NCBI GenBank assembly: GCA_965248975.1
Contig: CBDFKU010000013.1
Span: forward strand, 127,490-191,489
DNA length: 64,000 bases
Direction of reading: 5' to 3'
Origin: CBDFKU01 sp965248975
Lineage (GTDB): Bacteria; Chloroflexota; Dehalococcoidia; Lucifugimonadales; JAGWBF01
The stretch's first letter is position 1. Every line of letters starts with the position of its first letter. Shown here one piece after another: positions 16,804-25,719 of this stretch. The position numbers and the translations under genes are program-made. A model generated the notes under the pieces. That model saw only the letters and a program-made list of their open reading frames with translations. It did no database searches and had not been told where the DNA came from.

Positions 16804-18545
16804 TACCCCCTCGCCTCGGCGACTCGGAACACGTCCGCACCGCCGTGGACCCGGCCGGTGTCGTGGTCCACCAGGATGCTGAGGGGCGTGGCGAAGTTGA
16901 TGTCCGCCGCGGTTTCCTCCACCACCGCTATCCTGTGGCCCATGGCCGAAAGCGCGGCCAGGGCGGCCTCGTCCAGACGGATGTCCGCCAGGGTATCGTT
17001 GGCGCTGGCGTCCACCCTGGGCTGGGTGATGGCTTCCTGGATTCCCATGCCGAACTCGGCGACGTTGAGGAACACCTGGACGTTGGCGTTGATGATGCGG
17101 CGGCCTCCCGGGGAGCCGATGCTCAGGTAGGGCCGTCCTTCCTTCAGCACGATAATGGTGGCCATGTTGGTCAGGGGCCGTTTCCAGGGGGCGATGGAGT
17201 TGGCCGTCCCTGGCTTAGGGTTGAGCCAGATCATGCCGTTGTTCCACAGCACCCCAAGGCCCGCCGTCATCATCTTGGACCCGAACGCGCTAACTGCCGT
17301 CTGGGTGCAGGACACCAGGTTGCGCTCCCGGTCCACCACGCCGAAGTGGGTGGTGCAATCCCCGTCGCCCGGAGGTGATGTGGGATAAGCGGCGGTCCTC
17401 TGACGCCCCTCGTGGGCCCAGGGATCGTGCAACGCGTCGGCCGAATAGCGTACCCACGGCTCGGGGTCTCCGTCCGACCAGCTACCCGCATGGCGCCCGT
17501 CGATGAGCCCCGCCAGCTCCCGGGCGTACTCCCTGGAGAGGATGCCTTTCATCGGCACGTCCACCATATCCGCGTCGCCCAGGTAGTGGTACCGGTCGGC
17601 GAAGGCGTGGCGAGCCGCCTCGACGAATGTATGCAGGTATTCGGGCGAGTTGTGGCCTTTGAAGCGCAGGTCCAAGCCTTCTAGGATGTTCAGCGTCTGG
17701 AGCAAGGTAGTGCCGCCATGATGTACGTCCGCGGCCAGCACCTGTAGGCCTCGATAAGTGATGGTAGCCGGGTCTCTAGCTACGGCCCGGTAGGACGCCA
17801 GGTCGTCTCGGGTGATCAGGCCTCCGTTGGCCGCCATGTCTTCCTCGATGGCCGCGGCCACCTCACCTCCGTAGAAGCCTTCCGCGCCCTTGGCGGCGAT
17901 GAGCCTCAGGACACGGCCCAGGTCCTTCTGGACCAGCACCTCGGCCGGGGCGGGAGAGTGCTTGAGGGGACGCCCGTCCGGGAGGAATACCTCGGCCGCT
18001 GCCGGCGACCTTCGTATGACGTCCATAGCGTTGGCGATGCATAGGGACAGGTACCATGAGACGGGGAAGCCCTCTTCCGCCAGGGCTATCGCCGGCTCCA
18101 TCACCTGTTGCAGCGGCAGCTTCCCGGACATCGTGTGGGCCAGGCACAGCCCTGAAACCGTGCCCGGCACCGCGATGGAGCGGTAGCCCTCCACGTTCTC
18201 GTTGCCCTCCACGTCGTAGATAGCGATGCCGGTGCCGGCGCCGTCCAGGACACGGTACATGTCGGGCCTCGCGGCTTTAGGGGCCCGGGGCGGGTACTCT
18301 ACCACCGTGCTCTTACCCAGGGAGGCCAGGTGGATCACCATGAACCCGGTGCCGGCCACGCAGCTCATCATCGGCTCCACCACGCTGATGGCGAAACCCG
18401 TGGCCACGGCGGCGTCTATGGCGTTGCCGCCCTCCTTCAGGATGTCGATTCCAGCCTGGGCCGCCAAGGGATGTTTGGCTACCACCATACCCTGCTCGGC
18501 CACCGCTTCCTCTTTGGACGGTAACCATCGGCTGCGTAGCGTCAT
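16800..18545 (-). CDS. Gamma-glutamyltranspeptidase family protein, copy 2
   Basis: About 581 residues. GGGAGGG just upstream selects ATG 18545. The large-subunit motif GIDILKEGGNAIDAAVATG is near residue 33, and the autocatalytic processing site is at CTTHFGVVD (about residue 390) with the nucleophilic Thr intact; IGSPGGRRI gives the oxyanion glycines. No export signal is visible. It is only distantly similar to copy 1 outside these motifs, so it is not a recent duplicate. Expected to hydrolyse or transfer gamma-glutamyl groups, or to act as an acylase. It is divergent from the luciferase-like gene at 18690. Confidence 0.92.
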   Translation of the reverse strand: MTLRSRWLPSKEEAVAEQGMVVAKHPLAAQAGIDILKEGGNAIDAAVATGFAISVVEPMMSCVAGTGFMVIHLASLGKSTVVEYPPRAPKAARPDMYRVLDGAGTGIAIYDVEGNENVEGYRSIAVPGTVSGLCLAHTMSGKLPLQQVMEPAIALAEEGFPVSWYLSLCIANAMDVIRRSPAAAEVFLPDGRPLKHSPAPAEVLVQKDLGRVLRLIAAKGAEGFYGGEVAAAIEEDMAANGGLITRDDLASYRAVARDPATITYRGLQVLAADVHHGGTTLLQTLNILEGLDLRFKGHNSPEYLHTFVEAARHAFADRYHYLGDADMVDVPMKGILSREYARELAGLIDGRHAGSWSDGDPEPWVRYSADALHDPWAHEGRQRTAAYPTSPPGDGDCTTHFGVVDRERNLVSCTQTAVSAFGSKMMTAGLGVLWNNGMIWLNPKPGTANSIAPWKRPLTNMATIIVLKEGRPYLSIGSPGGRRIINANVQVFLNVAEFGMGIQEAITQPRVDASANDTLADIRLDEAALAALSAMGHRIAVVEETAADINFATPLSILVDHDTGRVHGGADVFRVAEARGY

Positions 18546-18689
18546 ATTGCCCTCCCAGCGGACGGACTTGCGATGTCGCGATTGTAGGGTCGGCACGCGG
18601 GGAGCGTCAAGCGCGTCGGCTGCAGCGGCCCGGACGGTGTTGTAGAATAGCGTGGTCGGAGTCGGAATCGTGACTCAGGAGGGTGCGTG

Positions 18690-19883
18690 ATGATAACGAA
18701 GTTCGGTACCGTGTACGCAGGCCACGTGGACATGGACAACATCGGGCTGGAAGGTACGCCGGCAAACGACCGATGGCTGTCCGATGACCTCCTGTCCTCC
18801 GTGTTCCACAAGTTCGAGGCCATGGCCCGTCTGATGGACCGGCTGGGCTACGAGGCAATCTGGGGAGCGGAGCACCATTTCCAGCGCGAGGGGTACGAGT
18901 GCATCCCCAACCTCATGATGCTTTTCGTCCACCTGGCCCAGGTCACCGAGAAGCTCAAGTTCGGTTGCGCCTTCAACATCGCGCCCATGTGGAATCCCCT
19001 GCGACTGGCAGAGGACTACGCCACCGCCGACATCCTGACCGATGGTCGGGTGATCTTCGGCGTGGGGCGGGGCTACCACACCCGTGAGGTGGAGACCTTC
19101 GGCGCCCCGATGATCGATGGTGACGCCAACCGGGACCTGTTCGAGGAGCAGGTGGAGATCGTCTTCAAGGCCTTCAACGAGCCCGCCTTCTCCCATCACG
19201 GAAAGCACTACGACCTGCCGCCACAATTGCCCTATCGCGGCTATGAGTTGGAGGAGCTCACCCTGGTGCCCCGGCCCAAGCACCTACCGGTGGAGTGCTG
19301 GCAGCCCATCGTCAGCGCCACCCAGCGTGGCCTGGACTTCATGGTGAAGCATGGCATCAAGGGCATCATCGGCGGAGGAGCGGCGGCGGGAGGCGCCGCC
19401 GAGGGGATGGTGCAGGCCTGGCAGGACGCCCTGAGGAGGGGCGGCCGGGAGACCGAGCTAGGCACCGACCTGATCATCGGGTACTCTGTCCACATCGCCG
19501 ATACCGAGAAGAAGGCGATGGACGATGTCAGGAGCTACTTCGAGGAGAACATGAAGATGTTCGCGCCGCTGGGGTTCGTGCGGGGCCTTGACGACGCACA
19601 AATTCGAGCCCTGGGTGACCCCCGCACGGCGCGGCAGCCGGGCCTGCCCACCATCGAGAGGGCGGTGGAACAGCGGTCGTGGCTGTGCGGGCCTCCGGAG
19701 CTGGTCACCGAGAGGCTGATGGAGATCCAGGAGAGGTACCCCGGCCTGGATCAGGTGAACGTGCAGTGCACCACCATGGGCACCCCCCTGGAGGTGACCC
19801 TGGAGCAGCTGGAGCGTTTCGGCAAAGAGGTGATGCCCGCCTTCAAGAGCCAGGCCAAGGCCCCGGCAGCAGCCGGCGGTTAG
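18690..19883 (+). CDS. Luciferase-like (LLM) flavin oxidoreductase
   Basis: About 397 residues in the bacterial-luciferase-like superfamily (FMN- or F420-dependent). Visible family features are YEAIWGAEHHFQREGY near residue 55, ADILTDGRVIFGVGRGY (about residues 115-131) and the C-terminal GPPELVTERLMEIQ. AGGAGGG six bases upstream supports ATG 18690; an in-frame GTG lies one codon earlier. A glycine/alanine-rich loop GGGAAAGGAAEG interrupts the barrel near residue 225. Likely an oxidoreductase or monooxygenase on an unknown organic substrate. A second family member is at 24631. Confidence 0.88.
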   Translation: MITKFGTVYAGHVDMDNIGLEGTPANDRWLSDDLLSSVFHKFEAMARLMDRLGYEAIWGAEHHFQREGYECIPNLMMLFVHLAQVTEKLKFGCAFNIAPMWNPLRLAEDYATADILTDGRVIFGVGRGYHTREVETFGAPMIDGDANRDLFEEQVEIVFKAFNEPAFSHHGKHYDLPPQLPYRGYELEELTLVPRPKHLPVECWQPIVSATQRGLDFMVKHGIKGIIGGGAAAGGAAEGMVQAWQDALRRGGRETELGTDLIIGYSVHIADTEKKAMDDVRSYFEENMKMFAPLGFVRGLDDAQIRALGDPRTARQPGLPTIERAVEQRSWLCGPPELVTERLMEIQERYPGLDQVNVQCTTMGTPLEVTLEQLERFGKEVMPAFKSQAKAPAAAGG

Positions 19884-19895
19884 CGACCGGAAGGG

Positions 19896-20705
19896 ATGCA
19901 AAACCGCTACGTAGGCGACGTCGGGGACTTCGGGAAGTACGCGCTGCTGAAGGCGTTGTGCTCGCCCGACAGTCCTCCGGATGGGCCGACTCTGTCCCTG
20001 GGAGTCGTATGGTACCTCTTCCCCGACGAGGCCGGAACCGGGGATGGCAAGTACACCGGGTACCTGGACGACTCGCATCGGAACAGGTCTGAATACCGGA
20101 GCTGCGACCCTTCTCTGTATGATGCGCTGCGGGAGATCGTGTGCCATGAGCGGGGCAGAACGGTCGAGGCTGTTCGCCGGCGCGGTATCCTGCCCCCTGG
20201 TGCGGTGAGCTACGAGGCGTCCCTGACCTTCGACGGCCTCTCAGGCAGGGGGCCGGCAGCCAGGGCCGCACGCCTCGACCATCGGTGTCGCTGGGCTCAG
20301 AATGCTCTGGATGCCATGGCCGGCTGCGACCTGGTGTTCATCGACCCGGACAACGGGCTGGAGACCCGCAGCACCGCCCGACACCACGTTCGCGGTCCCA
20401 AGTACGCCACCTTCGACGAGCTCCAGCCCTACGTGGAACGGGGGCAGAGTCTGATCGTCTACCATCACATCGGCCGCCGAGGGATAGCCGACAGCCAGGT
20501 CCGGACGAAGCTCGCACAGCTCGAGGAGCGGCTGGAAGGTTGTGACCGACCCTTCGCCCTGATGTATCGCCGGGGTACGTCGAGGGCATATCTTATGGTC
20601 CCGGCTCCGGCGCACCGGGAGGTGCTCCTGGACAGGTCCAGCAGGTTTGCCCGTGGACCCTGGACCCGGCACTTCGACGAGGTTTCCACCGCAGCAAGGA
20701 CCTAG
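19896..20705 (+). CDS. Protein of unknown function (NRYVGDVGDFGKYALL family)
   Basis: A 269-residue soluble protein opening MQNRYVGDVGDFGKYALLKA, an opening I have seen in uncharacterised bacterial proteins. Landmarks are SYEASLTFDGLS, a CDLVFIDPDNGLE motif (about residue 147) resembling the acidic motif of Rossmann-like methyltransferases, RGPKYATFDEL and SLIVYHHIGRRG. I cannot assign a function. It follows the luciferase-like gene by 12 bases. Its TAG stop (20703-20705) lies inside the CTAG target of an IS1182-like element, so the protein appears to escape damage. Possible link to nucleic-acid modification or defence is speculation. Confidence 0.75.
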   Translation: MQNRYVGDVGDFGKYALLKALCSPDSPPDGPTLSLGVVWYLFPDEAGTGDGKYTGYLDDSHRNRSEYRSCDPSLYDALREIVCHERGRTVEAVRRRGILPPGAVSYEASLTFDGLSGRGPAARAARLDHRCRWAQNALDAMAGCDLVFIDPDNGLETRSTARHHVRGPKYATFDELQPYVERGQSLIVYHHIGRRGIADSQVRTKLAQLEERLEGCDRPFALMYRRGTSRAYLMVPAPAHREVLLDRSSRFARGPWTRHFDEVSTAART

Positions 20706-22265
20706 CAGCCCGTCCGAGGATTATCTAACGGTGCTTGCGGGTCAGCGCCAATGGATCGCGACAACTAATTTTGCCGGTTGCCCCGGCCGGCCCCCAGATA
20801 GCTTTGGGAATAGCGCCGTGCTCAACTACCTCGGCAAAGTTCCTGATGCGTTGGGCTGGCCCATCGACCCGTGCTTTCCTGTGCAGATTGACCCCAAAGC
20901 GGAACAGTTTGAGCAGGTTGTGGCTGGTGCATATCAGCGACCATTCGCCGTTCACCTTCTCCAGTCCCCGCAGCAGGAACTGCCGGAATCCCCGGCCCTG
21001 CTTGATCTGGCCGAATACCGGCTCCACAGTTTGCATCCGCAAAGCGTAGCGCTGCCGACCCCGCCTGGTCTGTAACTTCCGTCGCATCCGGTCCCTGGGA
21101 GACAGATGGCTGGGTATGCGACCTCGGGGCGCGGGTGGCACAACCCGGCCGTGGCGGGTCTGCTCCGGCGCGACGAACGGGTCCACGCCCAGAGCATAGA
21201 GCTCGTCGACTGCCTTTGCCGAGTAATAGCCAGCATCGGCGGATACTTCCCTGGGGACTGCACCGACGTTGTCGATGGTCTCCTCCATCATCGCCGCAGC
21301 CTGTTGCTTATCCGAAGTCTGGTTGGTGGCCCACGCCGCCACGATCACCTGGTGAGCGCTGTCCACCACCGCCTGACAGTTGTACGCTTGCAGGAAGTCC
21401 TTTCCTCCAGGTGCGGGCATGATGCGCTACTCGGTATCGGTGAAGTTACGCTGGGCCTTGTCGTCGGGCACCCCCGGGTGCTTACCACCTTCGGCCTCGG
21501 CCTGTTCGCCAGCCGCCTGCGCCTCGGCTTCCAGCGCCGCCATGGCTTCCCATATCTTCTCCAACCGAGCCTCTCGAAAGGCCAACTCCTCAGGCAACTC
21601 ATCTCCACGCTTGTCTTTGCCGTACCGCCGGTCTTCCTCATCATCCGCTGCCTGGGCCTGTCGCAACAACTCCGCTACCTCCGCCGCCAACTGCGCTGCC
21701 TTCTCCTTCATCCGTTGGTAACTCATCGCCTTATGCTTCGATGCGTTGGCCTTGACCTTCGTGCCGTCCAGCGCCACGTGCCCCAGCTTCACCAGACCCG
21801 CCTGCTGGCACAACGCCAGTATCTGTACGAACAGGCCCGACAGCGCATCCACATGATCCTTGCGAAAGTCGGAGATGGTCCGGAAGTCCGGTGTGTTGTT
21901 CGCCGCCAACACCCTGAAGGCGATGTCCTCGTGGAGACGCTGGGCGATGCGGCGTGAGGACGCCACCCCCACGCAGTAGCCGTAGAGCAACACCTTGACC
22001 ATCATCCGTGGATGATACGGTGGCCCGCCACGCCGTTCCCGCTCGTAGCGAGCGGTGACCTTCGACATGTCCAACTGGTCCACCACGTCGGATATGAAGT
22101 AGGCCAGATGGTCGTCAGGCAGCCACTCCTGCAACGCCGCTGGCAACAGCAACTGCTGGTCGGGTTCGTAGGAAAGGTAGGTCTTGCTCATCAACGACTC
22201 CCCGCTACTGGGCTGGGCCCATCATACCACCAAACACTCGCCAACCGTGTTTCTCGGACGGGCTC
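20706..22265 (-). mobile_element. IS1182-like insertion sequence with terminal inverted repeats
   Basis: A 1560-base element. The left end reads CAGCCCGTCCGAG (20706-20718) and the right end CTCGGACGGGCTC (22253-22265), inverted repeats matching at 12 of 13 positions. CTAG is present on both sides (20702-20705 and 22266-22269), consistent with a 4-bp palindromic target duplication. It encodes one transposase gene on the minus strand. The insertion is at the very stop codon of the orphan gene 19896-20705, leaving that reading frame intact and separating it from the amidohydrolase gene. Confidence 0.88.
20725..22194 (-). pseudogene. IS1182-family transposase interrupted by an in-frame TAG
   Basis: The reading frame from ATG 22194 runs 255 codons to TAG at 21427-21429, then continues in the same frame for 231 more codons to 20725. 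The two halves together match an IS1182/DDE transposase: N-terminal LSYEPDQQLLLPAALQEWLP, the HVALDGTKVKANASKHKAMS segment with the first Asp, KAQRNFTDTE then the stop then RIMPAPGGKDFLQAYNCQAV, followed by SADAGYYSAKAVDEL and the C-terminal AQRIRNFAEVVEH-type tail. The family normally has Ser at the stop position, so one base change (TCG to TAG) explains it. Confidence 0.88.
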
Positions 22266-22328
22266 CTAGGTGGACAAACCCGCCGGGCCGTGGGAAAATA
22301 GGCCCTACACGCACGATGAGGAGGAGAA

Positions 22329-23438
22329 ATGGCCAAGAACGGCTTCAAGATCCTGGACAGCGACATTCACTGCATGGAGCCGGCGGACCTCTGGGACAGG
22401 TACCTTGATCCTCCTTTCAGGGGGCGGGTCAAAGGTTTCTACGACTTCGCCCTGGACATGCGCATTGAGATCGACGGCCAGGTGGTCCCCACGGTGCTCG
22501 GCACCAAGGAGAGGTTGGCCACCAAGGAGATGATCCGCACCGAGGAGGTCTACCGAAAGTACCGGGACGGCGGCTGGACCTCCCAACTCCACCTGGAAGC
22601 GATGGACACCGAGGGCGTCGACGTGGCGGTGATCTACCCCTCCCGGGGCCTGTGCGGAGTGGCCATCGACGGGATGGACCCCAAGCTGGCCACCTCCATC
22701 GCCAGAGCGTATAACAACTGGCTGTACGATTACTGCCAGGCGGACCCCCAGAGGATGCTGGGGTCGGCCATGGTGTCGCCCTTCGATATCGAGGAGGCGG
22801 TGCTGGAGGCCCGGAGGGCTGTGAAGGAGCTGGGCTTCAAGGCGGTCTTCCTGCGGCCCAACCTGGTCGGCGGCCGAAACTGGTACGATCCCTACTATGA
22901 ACCCCTGTGGGACACCATAGACGAGTTGGGAGTGCCCCTGGGCTTCCACGAGAGCCAGGGCGCTCGCCTGCCCCAGGTGGGCAGTCGGTTCGGCGACAAC
23001 GCCATGCTGCGCCACGCCGCCTCCCACTCCTTCGAGCAGGCGCTGGCCCTCATGGCCTTCTGTGGCAGCAGTGTTCTGGAACGCCATCCCAACCTGAAGG
23101 TGGGCTTCCTGGAGGGGAACTGCAGCTGGGTCCCCTTCGTGCTGTGGCGTCTGGACGAGCACTGGCAGCGGTTGGGCGGAGTCTATGCACCCGAGCTGAA
23201 GATGGCCCCCAGCGAGTACTTCAAGCGGCAGTGCTTCGTCTCCATCGAGTGCGACGAGGTGCCGGCCAAGTACGCCATCGACTACCTGGGCGATAACCAG
23301 ATAGTCTTCTCCACCGACTTCCCTCACCCCGACTCCAAGTTCCCCGACGCGGTGGACGCCTTCATGCAGCTTCCCATTACAGAAGAGAACAAGCGGAAGC
23401 TGCTGTGGGACAATTGCGCCTCCTACTACGGCCTCTAG
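22329..23438 (+). CDS. Amidohydrolase_2 family metal-dependent hydrolase
   Basis: A 369-residue TIM-barrel protein of the ACMSD-like amidohydrolase family. The first metal motif is ILDSDIHCMEPADLW (residues 8-22), a His lies in VPLGFHESQG (about residue 202), and the catalytic Asp is in QIVFSTDFPHPDSKF (about residue 330). GAGGAGG precedes ATG 22329. Members are decarboxylases or hydrolases of aromatic and other ring compounds. It lies just right of the IS element and is followed by a strong double hairpin, so it is probably its own transcription unit. Confidence 0.9.
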   Translation: MAKNGFKILDSDIHCMEPADLWDRYLDPPFRGRVKGFYDFALDMRIEIDGQVVPTVLGTKERLATKEMIRTEEVYRKYRDGGWTSQLHLEAMDTEGVDVAVIYPSRGLCGVAIDGMDPKLATSIARAYNNWLYDYCQADPQRMLGSAMVSPFDIEEAVLEARRAVKELGFKAVFLRPNLVGGRNWYDPYYEPLWDTIDELGVPLGFHESQGARLPQVGSRFGDNAMLRHAASHSFEQALALMAFCGSSVLERHPNLKVGFLEGNCSWVPFVLWRLDEHWQRLGGVYAPELKMAPSEYFKRQCFVSIECDEVPAKYAIDYLGDNQIVFSTDFPHPDSKFPDAVDAFMQLPITEENKRKLLWDNCASYYGL

Positions 23439-23470
23439 TGAGTGGCGGCTGGACGAACGATCGGAACCAG

Positions 23471-23515
23471 TAGGGAAGGGGCCTCAGCCCCTTCCCTAAA
23501 TGGTCGGGGACCATT
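23471..23515 (+). terminator. Two consecutive hairpins after the amidohydrolase gene
   Basis: TAGGGAAGGGGC (23471-23482) pairs perfectly with GCCCCTTCCCTA (23487-23498) around a CTCA loop, directly followed by AATGGTC-GGG-GACCATT (23499-23515). No T run follows, so it is a hairpin-type terminator or transcript stabiliser. Confidence 0.6.
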
Positions 23516-23559
23516 CCAGACTGAACCCGGTCCGATCTCGCGCGGGCGGAGGTAAGTAA

Positions 23560-24567
23560 GTGGCGAGCTCCAAGCCCAAGGTCCGCATCCTGGGCACCGG
23601 CGGCACGATATCTGGCATTGGACCGGACCGTCTGGACTTCTTCCTTTACGTCGAGGTCGGGCGGTTCATGCCCATAGAGGAGTTGCTGGACCGCGTCCCG
23701 GAAGTGCACGACGTCGCGGAGATACGGGCGGAGAACCTGGTGACGGAGCGTAGCCATCACCTGGGCAGCCAGTACTGGATCACGATGGCCCAGCGCATAA
23801 ACCAGATCTTTCGAGACGAGCCCGACGTGGACGGCATCGTGGTCACCCACGGCACGGCGACCTTGGAGGAAGCGGCCTTTTTCCTGCACCTGACGGTGAA
23901 GTCGCGGAAGCCCGTGGTGGTGACCGGGGCCATGCGTCCGGCCTCGGCCATAAGCACCGACGCCGACATCAACCTGCTGGACGCGGTACGCATCGCCGTT
24001 TCCCCGGATGCAGCAGGCAAGGGCGTGCTGACGGTGCTGAACAACGAGATCCACAGCGCTCGGGACGTGGCCAAGTCCAACACCTTCCGGACCGAGGCCT
24101 TCCGTCCCAATGAGCTGGGCTTCCTGGGATACGCCGACTCCGACGGCCAGGTGGTCTTCTACCGTGCTCCCCTGAGGAAGCACACCGCGGACACGCCCTT
24201 CGACGTCGACGGTATCCAGAGTTTGCCCCGAGTGGACATGGTGTACGCCTACGTCGACGCCGACGGCCTCCTGGTGGACGCCGTGCGCCAGAACAAATCT
24301 CAGGGCCTGGTGCTCACCGGGTTCGGGGCGGGTCTGGCGCCCCCGGCGGTGTGGGAGGCTGGAGCGCAAGCCGTGAAGGACGGCATACCGGTCGTGCTGG
24401 CGTCCCGGGTCACTGCAGGCCGGATAGTGCTTACTCCGCTCATGGACGAGCTGGGGTTCATCGTCTGCGACAACCTGCTGGCCCAGAAGGCCCGCATTCT
24501 GCTGGCGCTGGCCCTGACCGTGACCCGCGACCGCCAGCAGATCCAGCAGATGTTCTACGAGCACTAG
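23560..24567 (+). CDS. Type I/II asparaginase-like protein with altered catalytic motif
   Basis: A 335-residue asparaginase/glutaminase-fold protein. GGAGG seven bases upstream supports the GTG start at 23560. The first motif RILGTGGTISG holds the Thr nucleophile, and RDVAKSNTF keeps the catalytic Lys. The second motif is VVTHGTATLEEAAFFL, where most active asparaginases have HGTDT: the Asp partner of the second Thr is Ala here. It has no signal peptide, so it would be cytoplasmic. It may act on a different amide or be a divergent asparaginase. It sits between the amidohydrolase and a luciferase-like gene. Confidence 0.88.
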   Translation: MASSKPKVRILGTGGTISGIGPDRLDFFLYVEVGRFMPIEELLDRVPEVHDVAEIRAENLVTERSHHLGSQYWITMAQRINQIFRDEPDVDGIVVTHGTATLEEAAFFLHLTVKSRKPVVVTGAMRPASAISTDADINLLDAVRIAVSPDAAGKGVLTVLNNEIHSARDVAKSNTFRTEAFRPNELGFLGYADSDGQVVFYRAPLRKHTADTPFDVDGIQSLPRVDMVYAYVDADGLLVDAVRQNKSQGLVLTGFGAGLAPPAVWEAGAQAVKDGIPVVLASRVTAGRIVLTPLMDELGFIVCDNLLAQKARILLALALTVTRDRQQIQQMFYEH

Positions 24568-24630
24568 CGGGAAAGCTTCTAAGTCTCGAACCGGCTGCCG
24601 ATTTACATAACCTGGAGGAGGGACACCCCT

Positions 24631-25662
24631 TTGATCAAGTTCGGAATCATGGCGATGCCCCAGCATCCGACCTCCGACTCGCCAGTCAAGAGGCTTCGGG
24701 AGACCGTGGAGCTGACCCGCATCGCTCGGGACGCGGGCCTCGACTCCATCTCGGCCGGGCACCACTATCTATCACCCCCATATCAGAACATCCAGAACGT
24801 TCCTCTACTGGCCCGCCTTGCGGCCGACTCGGGGGACATGCAGGTGATCCTCTCGGTGCTGCTGCTGCCCCTGTTCAGCCCTGTGCAGGTGGCGGAGGAC
24901 GTGGCCAGCCTGGACGTCATCACCGAAGGCAGGCTGGTTTTCGGCATCGGCGTGGGATACCGGGACATCGAGTACGAGGCCTTCAACGTCGAGCGCCGAC
25001 ACCGTGTACCACGTTTCATGGAGTCCCTTGACCTGGTCAGGCGGCTGTGGACCGAGGACCAGGTCACTTACGAGGGCGCCCACTTCAATCTGAAGGAAGC
25101 TACGTGTACCATCCGGCCGGTGCAGAAGCCCCATCCTCCCATCTGGATAGCGGCCAACCAGGACTCGGTGGTCAAGCGGGCCGGCCGCCTGGGGTACGCC
25201 TGGTTCGTCAACCCCCATGCTACCCTGGAGACCCTGGCCCGACAGATGGACCTGTACCGTGAGGGTCTGGCCGAGGGCGGCAAAGACATGCCCGAGGACA
25301 TGCCCCTGATGAAGGAGATGCACGTCGCCAGGACCCACGACGAGGCGGTGGACGTGGCTCAACCCTATCTCCAGGGGAAGTACTCCGCCTACGCCGACTG
25401 GGGCCAGCACAAGGCCCTTCCCGGCCAGGACAACTTCCGGGCCGCCTTCGAGTTCCTGGCCCGGGACCGCTTCATCGTGGGCGATGTTGATGAGGTGATA
25501 CAGCAGATCGAGGAACATCACCATCGCCTCGGCGCCAACCACTTCATCTTCCGCATCTGGTGGCCCGGTATGGAGATCCACCACGCCTACCGCGTGGTGG
25601 AGACCATGGGCGAGCACATCGTGCCCTACTTCCGGAAGAAGTACGGTGCGGCGGCCGGTTGA
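24631..25662 (+). CDS. Luciferase-like (LLM) flavin oxidoreductase
   Basis: A 343-residue LLM-family protein starting at TTG 24631 (MIKFGIMAMPQHP), with GGAGGAGGG upstream. Family features include LDSISAGHHYLSPPYQNIQN, ASLDVITEGRLVFGIGVGYR (about residues 92-111) and the RPVQKPHPPIWIAAN segment near residue 170 that lines the flavin pocket. Likely uses reduced F420 or FMN on an unknown substrate. It is distinct in sequence from the member at 18690. It is 63 bases after the asparaginase-like gene and probably co-transcribed. Confidence 0.88.
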   Translation: MIKFGIMAMPQHPTSDSPVKRLRETVELTRIARDAGLDSISAGHHYLSPPYQNIQNVPLLARLAADSGDMQVILSVLLLPLFSPVQVAEDVASLDVITEGRLVFGIGVGYRDIEYEAFNVERRHRVPRFMESLDLVRRLWTEDQVTYEGAHFNLKEATCTIRPVQKPHPPIWIAANQDSVVKRAGRLGYAWFVNPHATLETLARQMDLYREGLAEGGKDMPEDMPLMKEMHVARTHDEAVDVAQPYLQGKYSAYADWGQHKALPGQDNFRAAFEFLARDRFIVGDVDEVIQQIEEHHHRLGANHFIFRIWWPGMEIHHAYRVVETMGEHIVPYFRKKYGAAAG

Positions 25663-25719
25663 TTTTCGAGACCGCTCCTTGTACGACCTATTCGCTAGAG
25701 ATCGAGAGGAAACCGTGTC

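Noticed and set aside
21106..21957. Rightward 283-codon frame inside the insertion sequence.
   Set aside because: Antisense to the transposase.
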